Source: Chrysoperla carnea (lineage: Eukaryota; Arthropoda; Insecta; Neuroptera; Chrysopidae). Taken from it: DNA of 64,000 nt. The position numbers and the translations under genes are program-made. The stretch spans positions 86,794,368 through 86,858,367 of the forward strand of contig NC_058337.1 in the NCBI RefSeq assembly GCF_905475395.1. The letters run 5' to 3'. This document shows, one piece after another, positions 50,700 to 61,668 of this stretch; within the stretch, counting starts at the first letter, position 1, and the number at the start of each line of letters is the position of its first letter. The notes under the pieces are model-generated. The model worked only from the letters and a program-made list of their open reading frames with translations. It was not told where the DNA came from and did no database searches.

Positions 50700-52818
50700 T
50701 AATACTTTAAACAAATGAGAGATGCATTTTCAGAAGAAAAGAAGTTTAAGTGAAATAAATATTTTTACAGTAAAAGTACTAGGTAGATATGTAATTGTTT
50801 TAATTATTATAATCCATGGTAATTGACATTTTAAATAAATTCATGGCATTAAACCAGTAAACTACCAACATTAATATGACACTAATAAGTTTATTTATTG
50901 ATGCTATTATTGAATTGATGATAAATTTTTTTTATAATAAAATTTTATAATTATCAAAATAAATAAGATACTGTGTATTATTACAAAATCTACTTTCTTT
51001 TTATATTATATTCATGTTTAAACTGTCATTCTTTTGAATGGCTACAAGGCCGCAAACGGTATGGTCCACAAGTGACGATAATTCAAAAGTTTAGTTTAAA
51101 AACACCTACATCTTTAAATTTACACATATATAAACAAAAATTTTAGTCCGAAAAGTTTTATACCGCTACTCTGAAATTATGAATTTGAACATTGTTTTTG
51201 GAACTTTCTTTTACATTGACTGTCAGTAAATTCGATAGAAGAAAAGCTGCTCATTCGACCTTCAAGCTATCTCTCTCTCCGTCTGAATGTTTATTAATTA
51301 TTATGTATATGTATCATATATCCTCCTAGCCGTTTATAGATTACAAAATTTGAAATTTCTTTTTTTTAAGTTTAAAAATTTAACATTAAGCTTGTAAAAT
51401 GTTAGGGAAAAAATATACCATTTAAAAAAAAAATATGATAAAAATTGAAATGTAGGAAAAAATGTTTGAAACAAAAGTGTCATATGGTATTTCACCATGA
51501 AAATGCTCTTCAATATCAAATTCACGGTCTCTATGTGCTGCTATATAATGTTTCCAATAACTTTTATGCAGATCATTTTTCGATACTTATTAATATTCCG
51601 ATGAATTGTTCTGTTGTTCACTTATTAGGCACCCCGTATAGGATTAAAATTTAAATAAAAATTAATAATTATAACTATAGTTGTTTTTTATTAATTTTAT
51701 TAATTTTTTATGTGTTTATCATTTATTATTACATTTCTACTTATTTATATGTTGGTAATGGATTTTCAAAAAGTAATCAACAACAAATTTTATTGCCCAT
51801 AGTTATTTCGGGGATTATGGAATAGTACGTATAATATTGAATAGGTAGTTTAAAAGCTAATATTCGTGCTATAAACCATTACCTACAATTTTTTACTCTA
51901 AACCCATATAGAGATTGTATGTGTTTCTGCAGTAAGTGTTTGAGTTTGGTCAACAAGTTAAAATTGGTGAAATATAGAAATAATGGTCGTAAAAATACGT
52001 GCGATAACTTGTTGGATTCAGAAAAATGTCTAGAAAAATGTATCAGAAGCGTTTTTAAGCACATAAAAAATTTCAAAAGTTATTAGCAATTAAATATGAA
52101 AAAAGGAGTTTTTTATTTTTTCCTAAATACTTTAAAAAAATTTAGTGTGAGATACTTGTTTTTGATGTTATTAAAACAATCTAAAAATGACGCAAAAAGA
52201 CCTAATTTCAGCGTTAAATAAAAATTATAACACTATTAAATTAAATAATACTACTATATAAAAAAATAAAATAAATATCACAACTCTAATCATAACTCAA
52301 AAATCGGATACTCTGGTCCAAAAACCAGAGAGTTGACAGCCCTATTCATATATTACCCGAAATTACTCTATTATAGATAGCTTTTATTCACGTTTACCAC
52401 CTACACCAAATTTGCAATTAAATATTAAGTTACATTCAAATTATATCATGCGAATTTTATTATTATGCATTTAATTTTTTTTAATCGAAGGAGCAATAAA
52501 CTTGGTACATACTACTAATATTACATAGATGAGTGACTCTTCTTGATTGTGTAATTTTGTATTTATAAAACAACAAACTAAAAGTAAAGGTTATTATTTA
52601 TGGAAGTAAGCCTGGGGGATTTCAATAAATAAGTAGATAATTGAAACATGTTGAATTTCTACAAGATGTTTTATATCTTGTTTTACAAATTACAGAATAA
52701 AATAAAAATTATTAGTGTAGGTAATCGTTATTATTTAAAGAACCCTGCTACAAAATTTTATTTTTTCACTTTATTATACTTTGTAATTTTTTTTAAGAAA
52801 CTTTCTTAGATAAGTACT
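50700..52818. other. Intergenic, no gene found
   Basis: AT-rich DNA with random small open frames. A GCACCCCGTATA at 51629-51640 looks like one terminus of a small inverted-repeat element, but its partner was not found. Confidence 0.45.
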
Positions 52819-53660
52819 GTAGACCGTGGGACACTACGGGTTTTTGTAAATGATAAATATACACTTTGAGTGGCTTCCTTTTGACGAATCTACCAAACCA
52901 CTAGATAACATTAATAATGATTAAACAACAAAATATTTTGTCCGACAAAAATACTGCACCGATGAGCTTGTATACCACCTCGAACATGACGTACTTTTTT
53001 AGTATTTTTGTTTTTGAATACGTATATGGTTCACTTTTATTGAATTGTTTAATAATAATTAATGTTACCAAGTGACCGACAAATCCTGCGTTTTTTCAAT
53101 AAGATAACTCAATTCTGACGCCATCATGCTCATTTGAAAACGCACCCTTTTCGAAAAAAATCGTAGAGGAAAGTTTGGTAGTTCACTTCCAAGGGCCTCT
53201 GCTCGCAAAGTTGTTGCGGCTATTACAGAACATTGATTGGGCGGTAGGCATGCTGAACGCCTGGGCCTGGCAGTGTATCACGACTACTGCAGGAGCTGTC
53301 ACAGTGGTGAGGAGGAGGAGATAATGCCCATCTTCTCTGTCACTGCCCAGCTCTTGTCATGAGGAGATGGACTTACTTGAGCCAGCCTCTCCTTTACGAC
53401 CTCTCCGACCTGGAGTCCGTCGACGTCAAAGCTCTCCTGCTATTCTTAAACAGCTCCAAATGGTTCATGGAGAAGTGGCCGGGGATGGGCCAACCCTTTT
53501 TCGGTATCACAACGGACCCTATGGTCTAAGTGTGTGCCACCCCAGGACAGCCACTCTAACCTAACCTAACCTTGGTAGACTTGTACAAAGCCATAGGTAC
53601 TCTCGAAGTTTCAAGTATGTATTTATCATTTAAAAAAACCCGTGGTATCCCACGGTCTAC
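52819..53660. mobile_element. Inverted-repeat element hosting a nested LINE
   Basis: Left end GTAGACCGTGGGACACTACG then GGTTTTTGTAAATGATAAATA; right end is its reverse complement with few mismatches, giving about 40 bp terminal repeats. TACT on both sides (52815-52818 and 53661-53664) may be the target duplication. The own sequence is non-coding; a LINE 3' fragment interrupts it at 53182-53571. Confidence 0.65.
53182..53571 (+). pseudogene. 5'-truncated jockey/R1-type LINE 3' end
   Basis: The translation gives GGRHAERLGLAVYHDYCRSC then HSGEEEE, and after a frameshift NAHLLCHCPALVMRRW, then DLSDLESVDVKALLLFL. This is the C-terminal Cys/His knuckle (C--C----E---HLLC-CPAL) that ends jockey/I/R1-type LINE ORF2. 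An internal TGA and the frameshift make it dead. TTGGTAG at 53175-53181 and 53572-53578 is the target-site duplication. The element ends GGACAGCCACTCTAA followed by CCTAA units. It is much more GC-rich than the surroundings, suggesting later insertion. Confidence 0.75.
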
Positions 53661-53946
53661 TACTTTGTGTCAAACGCACATTTTAGTGTATACAGGGTGG
53701 GTCATTTTAATCTATAATGGTTAATAGCTCGTTTTGTAGTTAACCACTCAAAAAAGTAACTTAAACAAAAGTTGCATAGTTTGATGGGGACATCATGTTC
53801 TGACATCAGATTGGGCCTAGTTCTTCGGAATTCTTGAATAGCCATTTTAGATCCTAAACGGTAAGAGATAGAATAACATTTTAAATAAGAAAGTTGATCC
53901 TCATAAAAAACTAATATTTTTCATGTAAACCATTTTTTCGAAAATC

Positions 53947-54149
53947 GTTATAGGTACTCATATTCTATCTGCCTTGGTTACGTTTATTTTTTCGAAAATT
54001 CTGTTAATTTTCCCAATTTTCATTGTTCACATCCAGGTATAGTAGAATACGAAAAAGTCCCTAATAGTTAACAATGAAAATTGTGAAAATTAACAGGATT
54101 TTCGAAAAATAAAAGTAACCAGGTCAGATAAAATATGAGTACCTATAAC
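53947..54149. repeat. Long hairpin (84-bp arms)
   Basis: Arms 53947-54030 and 54067-54149 are reverse complements with few mismatches (both contain GTTATAGGTACTCATATT, TTTCGAAAAT and CAATTTTCATTGTT). The loop is 36 bases. It lies about 250 bp after a TACAGGGTGGGTC-type element end at 53691. Transcription would give a long double-stranded hairpin RNA. Confidence 0.65.
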
Positions 54150-54154
54150 ATAAT

Positions 54155-56350
54155 TACATTTCAATTCGATAGAGTAAAAGGTATAATCGCAGTGTTTGAA
54201 ATTTAATTGTAACTTTAACCATTCTTATCTTGAAAACCGCTTTTCTTTATAAACATTTTTATCCACAAACGAATGTTTAAGAGGAGTCTTTAAAAAATTA
54301 TCAAGTTTCACGCCAATCAAATAATGATTTCACGAAATTGAAAAATGTGTGTAGAACCGTCTTAAGATGCAAAATACATACTGAAAATAGTTTTTTTTTT
54401 TAAATAATTTTTGGTGTAAATCAGATACCAATGTAACGTATAAACCAATTTTTCAAATTTAGGACAAAAGCCTATTTTTATTTATTCCAAATATTTATTC
54501 AAAGCAAACAAGCTTGTTTAAAATATAGGCTTTATTAGTCTTTAGTTATAAGACGCGATGATATGCTTTTTACCTATCCCTGTTCCTTACTATAATGGTT
54601 ATGTAATTCAAAAATTTATGTTGAGGACACACCCTTACGAAGTGATAAAACATTTATAAATATTAAATAAAAAAACCATCTATAAACAATAAATCATTGT
54701 CGCTCATCAAATTTGTTATACAGGTTCTGTTAGATTTTATAATTTAATAATTATGTAACTTACATAATAAGTGTGCCTAAAAAAACTTGTTTTACGAATC
54801 AATGTTTAGATTTGAAACAAGTGAAATTCAATCACCTTCTCACATTGCTTTAACATCAATATTATTAAGGCGGCATCAAACAATTATTTGGTAATTACTC
54901 TTAGATATGATTATTTATTATTGCAATATACAATTAGTTTAATTATACCGGGTGGACTACTCTTGCACATTATTCAAAAAAATAAAATATTATCCTGAAT
55001 GTGAAACTTGAAAGTTGTTAGTAATAAAAATCCCCCTTGTTAGAGTCGTTACTGTAACCGATAAGGGTTAAAAGAGTACTTTAACCGATAAGGGTTAAAG
55101 AGATCAAAGTTTTTTTTCATAATAAATTAAAAATAATTAAAACCAATGTTTTGAAAAACGCATACATTCGATAGAAATCGATTAACCTGAAGGCACAGAA
55201 ATTGTAAGCTTGCATTTTTTTGTAAGAATGTTTCCAACGTATGATTTAAGTTTTCTATGTAGAATAACTTTCTTATTAAAAGTAGCCCTGTAGGTCTTAT
55301 CAGTTACGAAAACTGGTCTGAATAAGTAAGGCTGATTTACTAATGGAAGCTTTCACGTTTCATATTCAAACGACATTATTTTGGGTTTTAAAAGAAAGGT
55401 AGAAGCACTCGGTACAATAAAATTTAATTTTTTTATCCCCTTTTCTTTCTTAGAGTGTGAAATTAAATTTAAACAAAATAAAATGTACGCAAATTGTTAT
55501 AGACAAATTAATTGTTTATACGGTCATAGCACCTAAACTATTGAAAATTTTCCGAAATAATTATATCACTTTTTATTCTTCATGAAAAAACAAATATTTA
55601 TTTTTTTGTTGGTTTTTATACGACCAATAGAACCGGAGATCTGGTTAAAATTGTAAACAAAAATGATAGTGCATAAGGTCGGCACGCAGCGCTTGGTTTG
55701 AAACGTCCGTATATTTGCCAATAAATATTATTTTTGTACTTTAAGGTACTTCTTTAAAGGTATGAGTCTATATTTTAATGTTATGCACATAAAAATACGT
55801 TTAATGCAATAGCAACGAAGCTATCACGTTTGTAAGTATTAAGTTTATCATTTTTCCGGCTCACTATTAGTTTATAAGCCGAAACTTCTGGTATATAGGT
55901 ATTTGAAAAGTTAAAATTAACATTAATTTTTATTATAATTAATGTTATCTGTTGCAAATTAACTTTGGATTTTTTGTTTGGTCTGCTAATGATTGGTAAT
56001 TTAGGTAAACCGCTCGCTTATCATTTTCATGTCATCATGTTAATGTGAGTCAATGAGCCAATGACGTTGAGAAGAACTTTTCTGATATCCCAGCTGCAAA
56101 ATTATAATATTGTTATTGTTTCGTAGTTCATTTACGTTGTTTGTGTGTTTCAGTTTGTTGCAGAAATATAGAAAAATTATAACGGTACGTTTATTAAACA
56201 TATTTGCTAATTTTCAAAAGAAAAATTGCTAAACTGAAAAGATAAGCGCACGTTAAATAGAATTTCTTTAAAAGTAGAACCTACTTGCTATAGTTGACAC
56301 TTCATTTTCAGTCAAGAAAAAATTTATTATTTATATATACTTACCCTGTA
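54155..56350. other. Intergenic, no gene found
   Basis: Apart from the 27-bp duplication at 55055 and an ATACCGGGTGGAC-type element end near 54944, this region is featureless AT-rich sequence. Confidence 0.4.
55055..55106. repeat. 27-bp tandem duplication
   Basis: TAACCGATAAGGGTTAAA occurs at 55055 and again at 55082 with similar trailing bases (AGAG). Confidence 0.6.
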
Positions 56351-56356
56351 TATTTG

Positions 56357-56358
<2 letters not shown>

Positions 56359-56431
<73 letters not shown>
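56359..56431. repeat. (AT)n microsatellite
   Basis: About 73 bases of uninterrupted AT dinucleotides. It creates an artefactual Ile/Tyr-repeat open frame on the minus strand. Confidence 0.95.
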
Positions 56432-56435
<4 letters not shown>

Positions 56436-56737
56436 AATATACAGCTGTTCGTTTTCTAGCTTAGGCACAAAACGGCTTGACCGAATAATCGAATAATTCT
56501 TTTTTGATGTGTTCGTAATAATACCACGAAAGCTTAGAAGACATAATATTAAGGAAAACTCAAAAGAACAGCCCAAAAATATACAAAATCTAGTGTTCCT
56601 CTCATAAGTAATTTGTTGAGGTTTATGCTTTAAATATTCATAAATAAAAATATGAATTTCGGTACTAAAATTAAACAAAACTGGTTATTAAATTAAGTTT
56701 CAAATTAAACGAAAGTTTATTCTTAATTTAAAACAGG

Positions 56738-57206
56738 TAAAACAAACAATTGACTAAGTTAATTTTTGAAATACCTTGTACAAAAGTGTTGAAAATCAGT
56801 GCTTGCATTATTTTTTTATAAATTAGAAGAGTTTAAAAACCAACACAATTATAGCGGTCTTTCGGCCGCCATTTATTTGGTCTTAGAAAATTTCGAAAGT
56901 GTTTTCTAGAGTTTTGTTTCGTTTTGCGAGAATATTTCACAAGACCACTAATTGCAGCTACCTGCAAATTATCAACTCTCTATCATTTACAGTTTTGGAG
57001 CAAATGGACACCAAAATTTTGTTCTAATTTGCGTCCTCACAGATAAACAGTGGCGTTTACGAAAAAAAGTTTCAAACATAAGTTGTTTAATTTTTTATAA
57101 GAAATATTTTTTACATTTAAACTTTTGTTCTACCTGTAACGGTTTACAAGATGGGTCCTACGGACCCAAGACCCAATTGACCTATGTTGCTCATTTACGA
57201 ACCTCA
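56738..57206 (+). repeat. Dispersed 'acaattgactgagtt' family copy next to the large ORF
   Basis: Runs from GGTAAAACAAACAATTGACT through TTTCACAAGACCA, AGTTTTGGAGCAAATGG, AACGGTTTACAAGATGGG and ACCCAATTGACCTATG to CTCATTTACGAACCTCAC. It lacks the 3' third present at 43795-44345. It ends about 130 bp before the start codon of the 1442-codon ORF. Confidence 0.65.
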
Positions 57207-57339
57207 CTTGTAGGTATATATTTTTAACTTTATTTTTATTTTTAGTAAATTAGCTGAAAGAAACCTATCATCAGCTAATACTTCAAATATTCGAAGAATT
57301 ATATAATACGTGCCTAAAAGCTGAAGGAAAACTCTCAAA

Positions 57340-60300
57340 ATGAAGATAATCGAAATACAAAAAAGCAGCGATATGCAAATATTAATTGAAATGTTCAAGT
57401 GTATCAGCAAATTGAAAAATAACGCATTAGCTTCCCCTTTAGTTATAATAAATACACTAATTGAAATTGGCGAACTAGCTAATAAAATGGCATTCAATAA
57501 GACTGATTGCATTCAAAATATGGAATACATTCAAAAAATTATCGATGGCGGTATATATTTAAAAAAATTAAACCAATTTAAAAAAATTTTATCAATTTTA
57601 AGTGACAGTGAAAAAGAATCAACTATAAATGAAAATGAAAAAACACAATTAGTAAGCAATTTAAATAATTTACAAAAGAAAATTGCATACATTTTATGCA
57701 AAGAAAATGAACTTCCATCCAATGTTCAATTAGCGAAACAAATAAGAGATTTAGAATCAACATATAATTCGAAAGACCATAATGATATGTTAGATGTTAT
57801 AAAGTTCTTTACTCAACGATATAATCAAATTGGACTACAGAAAATTAAAAAAGAATTAACTTTACTTGAAAATGTGGATTTAAGTAAAAAAGACGATGTT
57901 TACTATTTTTCAAGAATATTCACAATTATTGTTGAAATAATGCATAATATTATTGCAGATGAAACAATTCAAATGAAAAAAGAATTACTGAATTCGTTCG
58001 AAAACTTGAATAATAACATTATTCTATTTAAAGAAGAGCAAATTAATTCGGAGCGTAAAATGGAAGTAGAAGAACTTATTCTAAATTTAAAACAAAATTT
58101 ATTAACTATTATTAAATCTGAGGAAGAAAATATTCTTACAATAAATTATGACGATTTGGAAACTTCACAATCGCTAAAAATTAATTTAAAAAATTTAGCT
58201 GATGAGTTTAATAATGACAGTACTACCAATGATCCTAGTAAATTATTAAATCAATTAAAAAACTTGATAATACTTTTTGCTAACGATTTGAATAAATTTC
58301 AATGTCATGATGAATCATTCAATAAATATAATATAGAATATCAAAACATTAAAAAAATATTAAACGGTGGTCCAATATCTTACCCTGACACCTTATCAAT
58401 AAGCAATAAGCAAACAATAATCGGCATTGCCGATAAATTAAGAGAAGAATTAAAGCAAGATGAATGTAAAATTATTGAGGAACATAAAAATACAACCACA
58501 GCGGATATTTCCAAAAAAATTGATTACGAATTGGAATATTTAAAAGAAATAGAACAACGGAATTGTATAAATAAGAAAGAAGAGTGCATTATGGATCATA
58601 TTACATCGTTAATAGATCATTATATCATAGACTTAAAGTTACAAAATAGCTCAACATTACCAACCAACATTTGTCAAATAGTTGGTAGTCTTTCAGGAAA
58701 AAGTGCAGTACCTTGTGAATTAATTCAAAATTTGTTTAATTTAAATAAAGAATCGCACATAAAGCTTAAAGATTATATTTCTTCTGCAGATAAACATTAC
58801 ATTTTCATATCGGAATATAAATTCGATAGAAATGTACCTAGATCCGTGTTAATATACAAAACGTTAGGACTAATATATGAAGAACTACATCTGAACGATA
58901 AGGCTATAGAATGTTTAAAGCAGAATATTGACTATATGGAAAAAATGAATACAAAAGAATATTATTTATCACAAATAAAACTTACCAGAAAAGTAAGTGC
59001 TCAAAATAATTTTGATATAAATGAAATTTATTTATTATCAACAGGAATATTAGGAATAAATTACATAGACATACAAGAATATGATAAAGGATATGAATTG
59101 TTAAAACCAATTTATGAAAAGATTATTTCAGTAAAAGATGCAAATAATGTAAATAAAAAATATCAATCAATTATTAGTAAAATTTGTAATGCGGTTGTAA
59201 TTTATTTATATCATCGACAGGATAATGACTTTGAATATGCCACAAATCTAGCTGAAAGTTTTCTATCGCTATCGAATTGTATAGATTCTAGGTGTTTCTT
59301 AATCGATACTTATATTGAATTGAAAGAATATAAAAAAGCAGATGAATTAATTGAGTCTATTTTAAATAATTCAAACGACCCAGCAATTACGACCCCTATT
59401 TTGATGTTTAAATTTATATTACAAAAAAATTCAATTAAAGATCCATCCGAATTGATGGAGAAAATATTACCAGAATGGAATATTTTCCAAGAAAAAATGG
59501 GTGATGATAGCATTGTATTAAATCTATTTATTATTTATTTAGAACTCACTATATTCGAAAAAAAACTTAACAGTATTCAAAATTATTCATATTTCAAGCC
59601 AGAATTAACTCATCTTGAGAAAAAATTTAATAATCTGATCAATAATTTAAAAATAATTACTCCACAAATTATTGAAGCTTTACCATGGATGTATAGAAAA
59701 TTAACTCTTCTATTTTGTAGAACAGCTAGTTCAGAAAATGAATTTGAGGAAATGCTTAAAAAAGCAAAAAATTATTTTAATACAACAAGTATTTCAGATA
59801 AATGGGAATATGCAAATGATTTGGGACAGGTTTGTATAAATTATGCTGTCCAAAATCATTCGTTCGAAAAACGTATAAAATATTTCAAACAGGGATTAGA
59901 TATCCTACAATCATCTAATCAAGGTGTAGATGAGAATTTAGTTCAAAATCTTTTAATTCATTTAGGTTGTGAACATTATTATTTAGGGCAGAAAAACATT
60001 TTGTTGAGCCATTTCAATAGTTTCGTATGTGATAAGACTGCTCTTCAAAATTACAGCGATTCAATAGACTATCTTCTGCAAGTGGACTACAACAAAATAG
60101 AATTATCAACTAAATGTAAAATTTATCAAATTTTAGCGGATAGTTTCTATAAAAAAGCATTCTTGAAATGGAAATTAGGAATTACAAGTTTGGACTTAGA
60201 ATTCATACAAGAAGCACTGTCATATTATGAAAAAGTTGCTGAATTAACAAACTTACAGATAGAATCTATGAAGAACATTAATTTTGAAGAAACTGAAACT

Positions 60301-61668
60301 GAAAATCCTTGCAAAAAACGGGTTTGCATTGTAATACCACGCAGCGAAGATGAAATTCAATTTTCAATTGATAATTTGATCGGTATTTTTTTAGAAAGTT
60401 TACCTTCCAAACAACCTGCAAATAAAGTTGAAATGATCGCAAAATTAGAAGAAAAGAAATGTTTGAATGAAATTCGTAAACAAAGATGTAAGCAAACACA
60501 TTTATCCAAAAGTAACAAATCTTACCTGTGTTCAGAATATAAATTTATTTTGGCTTCAACTTATATTGATTCTAATCCAGCTAAACAAACAAATGAATTA
60601 ATTGAGTCCATTTTAAAGAATTCTAAGGATGCAGCGATTATGTTTCATGTTATGATAATTAAATTTAAATTACAAACAAATTCCATCACGGATCCATCAC
60701 AATTAATGAATTCAATGAATAAACTACTATCAGAGTTGAATCATCTGCGAGGAAATGATTTATTTAGAGAAGAAAAAAGTGTAGATAATTATAAATTAAT
60801 TAATCTATCAACTATTTGTATTAAATTAGAAATTTATTTACTTCAGTTAAACACCAATCAACAACAAATTGATTATCTGGACTTAAAACTTGAACTTATA
60901 AAATTGGAAGAAAAAGTCTATACTCTATTAGACGGTACAACAACAATTGCTCCTCAAATTAATGACGTGTTATCTTGGATTTATAAAAATTTCACTATTA
61001 TTTATTGTAAAATGAGCAGAGCTATAAGTTTAGAAAAAGAATTTGAAGAAATGCTCAAAAAAGCTCGAAATTATTTTAATAAAGTGAATATTTCCGATAA
61101 ATACAATTGCGCATGTGATTTAGCAAAAGCTTGTGGATATTTTGCTACAAAAAATGTACCAAAAACCGAATTCGAAACACGTATTAAATATTATAAGCAA
61201 GCATTAGACATTCTAAAACCGTATACAAAAAATAAAAATGACTCTTTAGTTAATGATTTGTACCAAGGACTGTTAACTGACTTAGGCTGTGAGTATTATA
61301 ATTTAGGGCATAAACATATATCATCTGATAATATTGATAACGAGAAAATATACGAGAATTACTGTAGATCAATCGATTGTCTCGAACAAATTGATCAAAA
61401 TTCAAACATAAAATATACGAAAAAGTATAAAATTTTAAAGCATTTAGCTCTCAGCTATGAGGGAATAGGAAATTTAAGACGGAATCTAGAATCTTTACAG
61501 AAATCACTACTATATTACGACCAGATTACGGAATTAATAAATACACAGATAGAATTCATAAAGATTACTTCTAAAGCTGCAGATAAGAATCAAGAGATTG
61601 ATAAATTAGAAGAGCAAAAAGGTTTTAATGAAGCTTCAATTAGTAAAATAGTAAAAAATTTATTTTAG
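57340..61668 (+). CDS. Large TPR-like repeat protein, 1442 aa, unknown family
   Basis: I do not recognise this protein. A single uninterrupted frame of 4.3 kb runs from ATG 57340 to TAG 61668. No signal peptide, membrane helix, P-loop or zinc cluster is visible. Residues 1-~490 are Lys/Glu/Asn/Leu-rich and look all-helical. From ~500 TPR-like helix pairs appear: YKTLGLIYEELHLNDKAIE at ~506, LIHLGCEHYYLGQ at ~872 and LTDLGCEYYNLGH at ~1312. Residues ~644-1000 and ~1061-1430 are a diverged tandem duplication, sharing LIESIL-NS-D, the L-W-Y---T---C stretch, EFEEMLKKA-NYFN, ISDK, RIKY-KQ-LDIL, and LGCE-Y-LG. TPR arrays are protein-binding scaffolds, so a scaffold role is the only inference. An acceptor-like TTTTTAG at 57239-57245 suggests a spliced 5' UTR. 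Codon use is as AT-ending as neighbours. A retrocopy, a lineage-specific gene or an old transfer from an AT-rich microbe are all open. Confidence 0.72.
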   Translation: MKIIEIQKSSDMQILIEMFKCISKLKNNALASPLVIINTLIEIGELANKMAFNKTDCIQNMEYIQKIIDGGIYLKKLNQFKKILSILSDSEKESTINENEKTQLVSNLNNLQKKIAYILCKENELPSNVQLAKQIRDLESTYNSKDHNDMLDVIKFFTQRYNQIGLQKIKKELTLLENVDLSKKDDVYYFSRIFTIIVEIMHNIIADETIQMKKELLNSFENLNNNIILFKEEQINSERKMEVEELILNLKQNLLTIIKSEEENILTINYDDLETSQSLKINLKNLADEFNNDSTTNDPSKLLNQLKNLIILFANDLNKFQCHDESFNKYNIEYQNIKKILNGGPISYPDTLSISNKQTIIGIADKLREELKQDECKIIEEHKNTTTADISKKIDYELEYLKEIEQRNCINKKEECIMDHITSLIDHYIIDLKLQNSSTLPTNICQIVGSLSGKSAVPCELIQNLFNLNKESHIKLKDYISSADKHYIFISEYKFDRNVPRSVLIYKTLGLIYEELHLNDKAIECLKQNIDYMEKMNTKEYYLSQIKLTRKVSAQNNFDINEIYLLSTGILGINYIDIQEYDKGYELLKPIYEKIISVKDANNVNKKYQSIISKICNAVVIYLYHRQDNDFEYATNLAESFLSLSNCIDSRCFLIDTYIELKEYKKADELIESILNNSNDPAITTPILMFKFILQKNSIKDPSELMEKILPEWNIFQEKMGDDSIVLNLFIIYLELTIFEKKLNSIQNYSYFKPELTHLEKKFNNLINNLKIITPQIIEALPWMYRKLTLLFCRTASSENEFEEMLKKAKNYFNTTSISDKWEYANDLGQVCINYAVQNHSFEKRIKYFKQGLDILQSSNQGVDENLVQNLLIHLGCEHYYLGQKNILLSHFNSFVCDKTALQNYSDSIDYLLQVDYNKIELSTKCKIYQILADSFYKKAFLKWKLGITSLDLEFIQEALSYYEKVAELTNLQIESMKNINFEETETENPCKKRVCIVIPRSEDEIQFSIDNLIGIFLESLPSKQPANKVEMIAKLEEKKCLNEIRKQRCKQTHLSKSNKSYLCSEYKFILASTYIDSNPAKQTNELIESILKNSKDAAIMFHVMIIKFKLQTNSITDPSQLMNSMNKLLSELNHLRGNDLFREEKSVDNYKLINLSTICIKLEIYLLQLNTNQQQIDYLDLKLELIKLEEKVYTLLDGTTTIAPQINDVLSWIYKNFTIIYCKMSRAISLEKEFEEMLKKARNYFNKVNISDKYNCACDLAKACGYFATKNVPKTEFETRIKYYKQALDILKPYTKNKNDSLVNDLYQGLLTDLGCEYYNLGHKHISSDNIDNEKIYENYCRSIDCLEQIDQNSNIKYTKKYKILKHLALSYEGIGNLRRNLESLQKSLLYYDQITELINTQIEFIKITSKAADKNQEIDKLEEQKGFNEASISKIVKNLF

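Noticed and set aside
56331..56678. 115-codon minus-strand open frame
   Set aside because: Most of it is Ile/Tyr repeats produced by the (AT)n microsatellite; not a gene.
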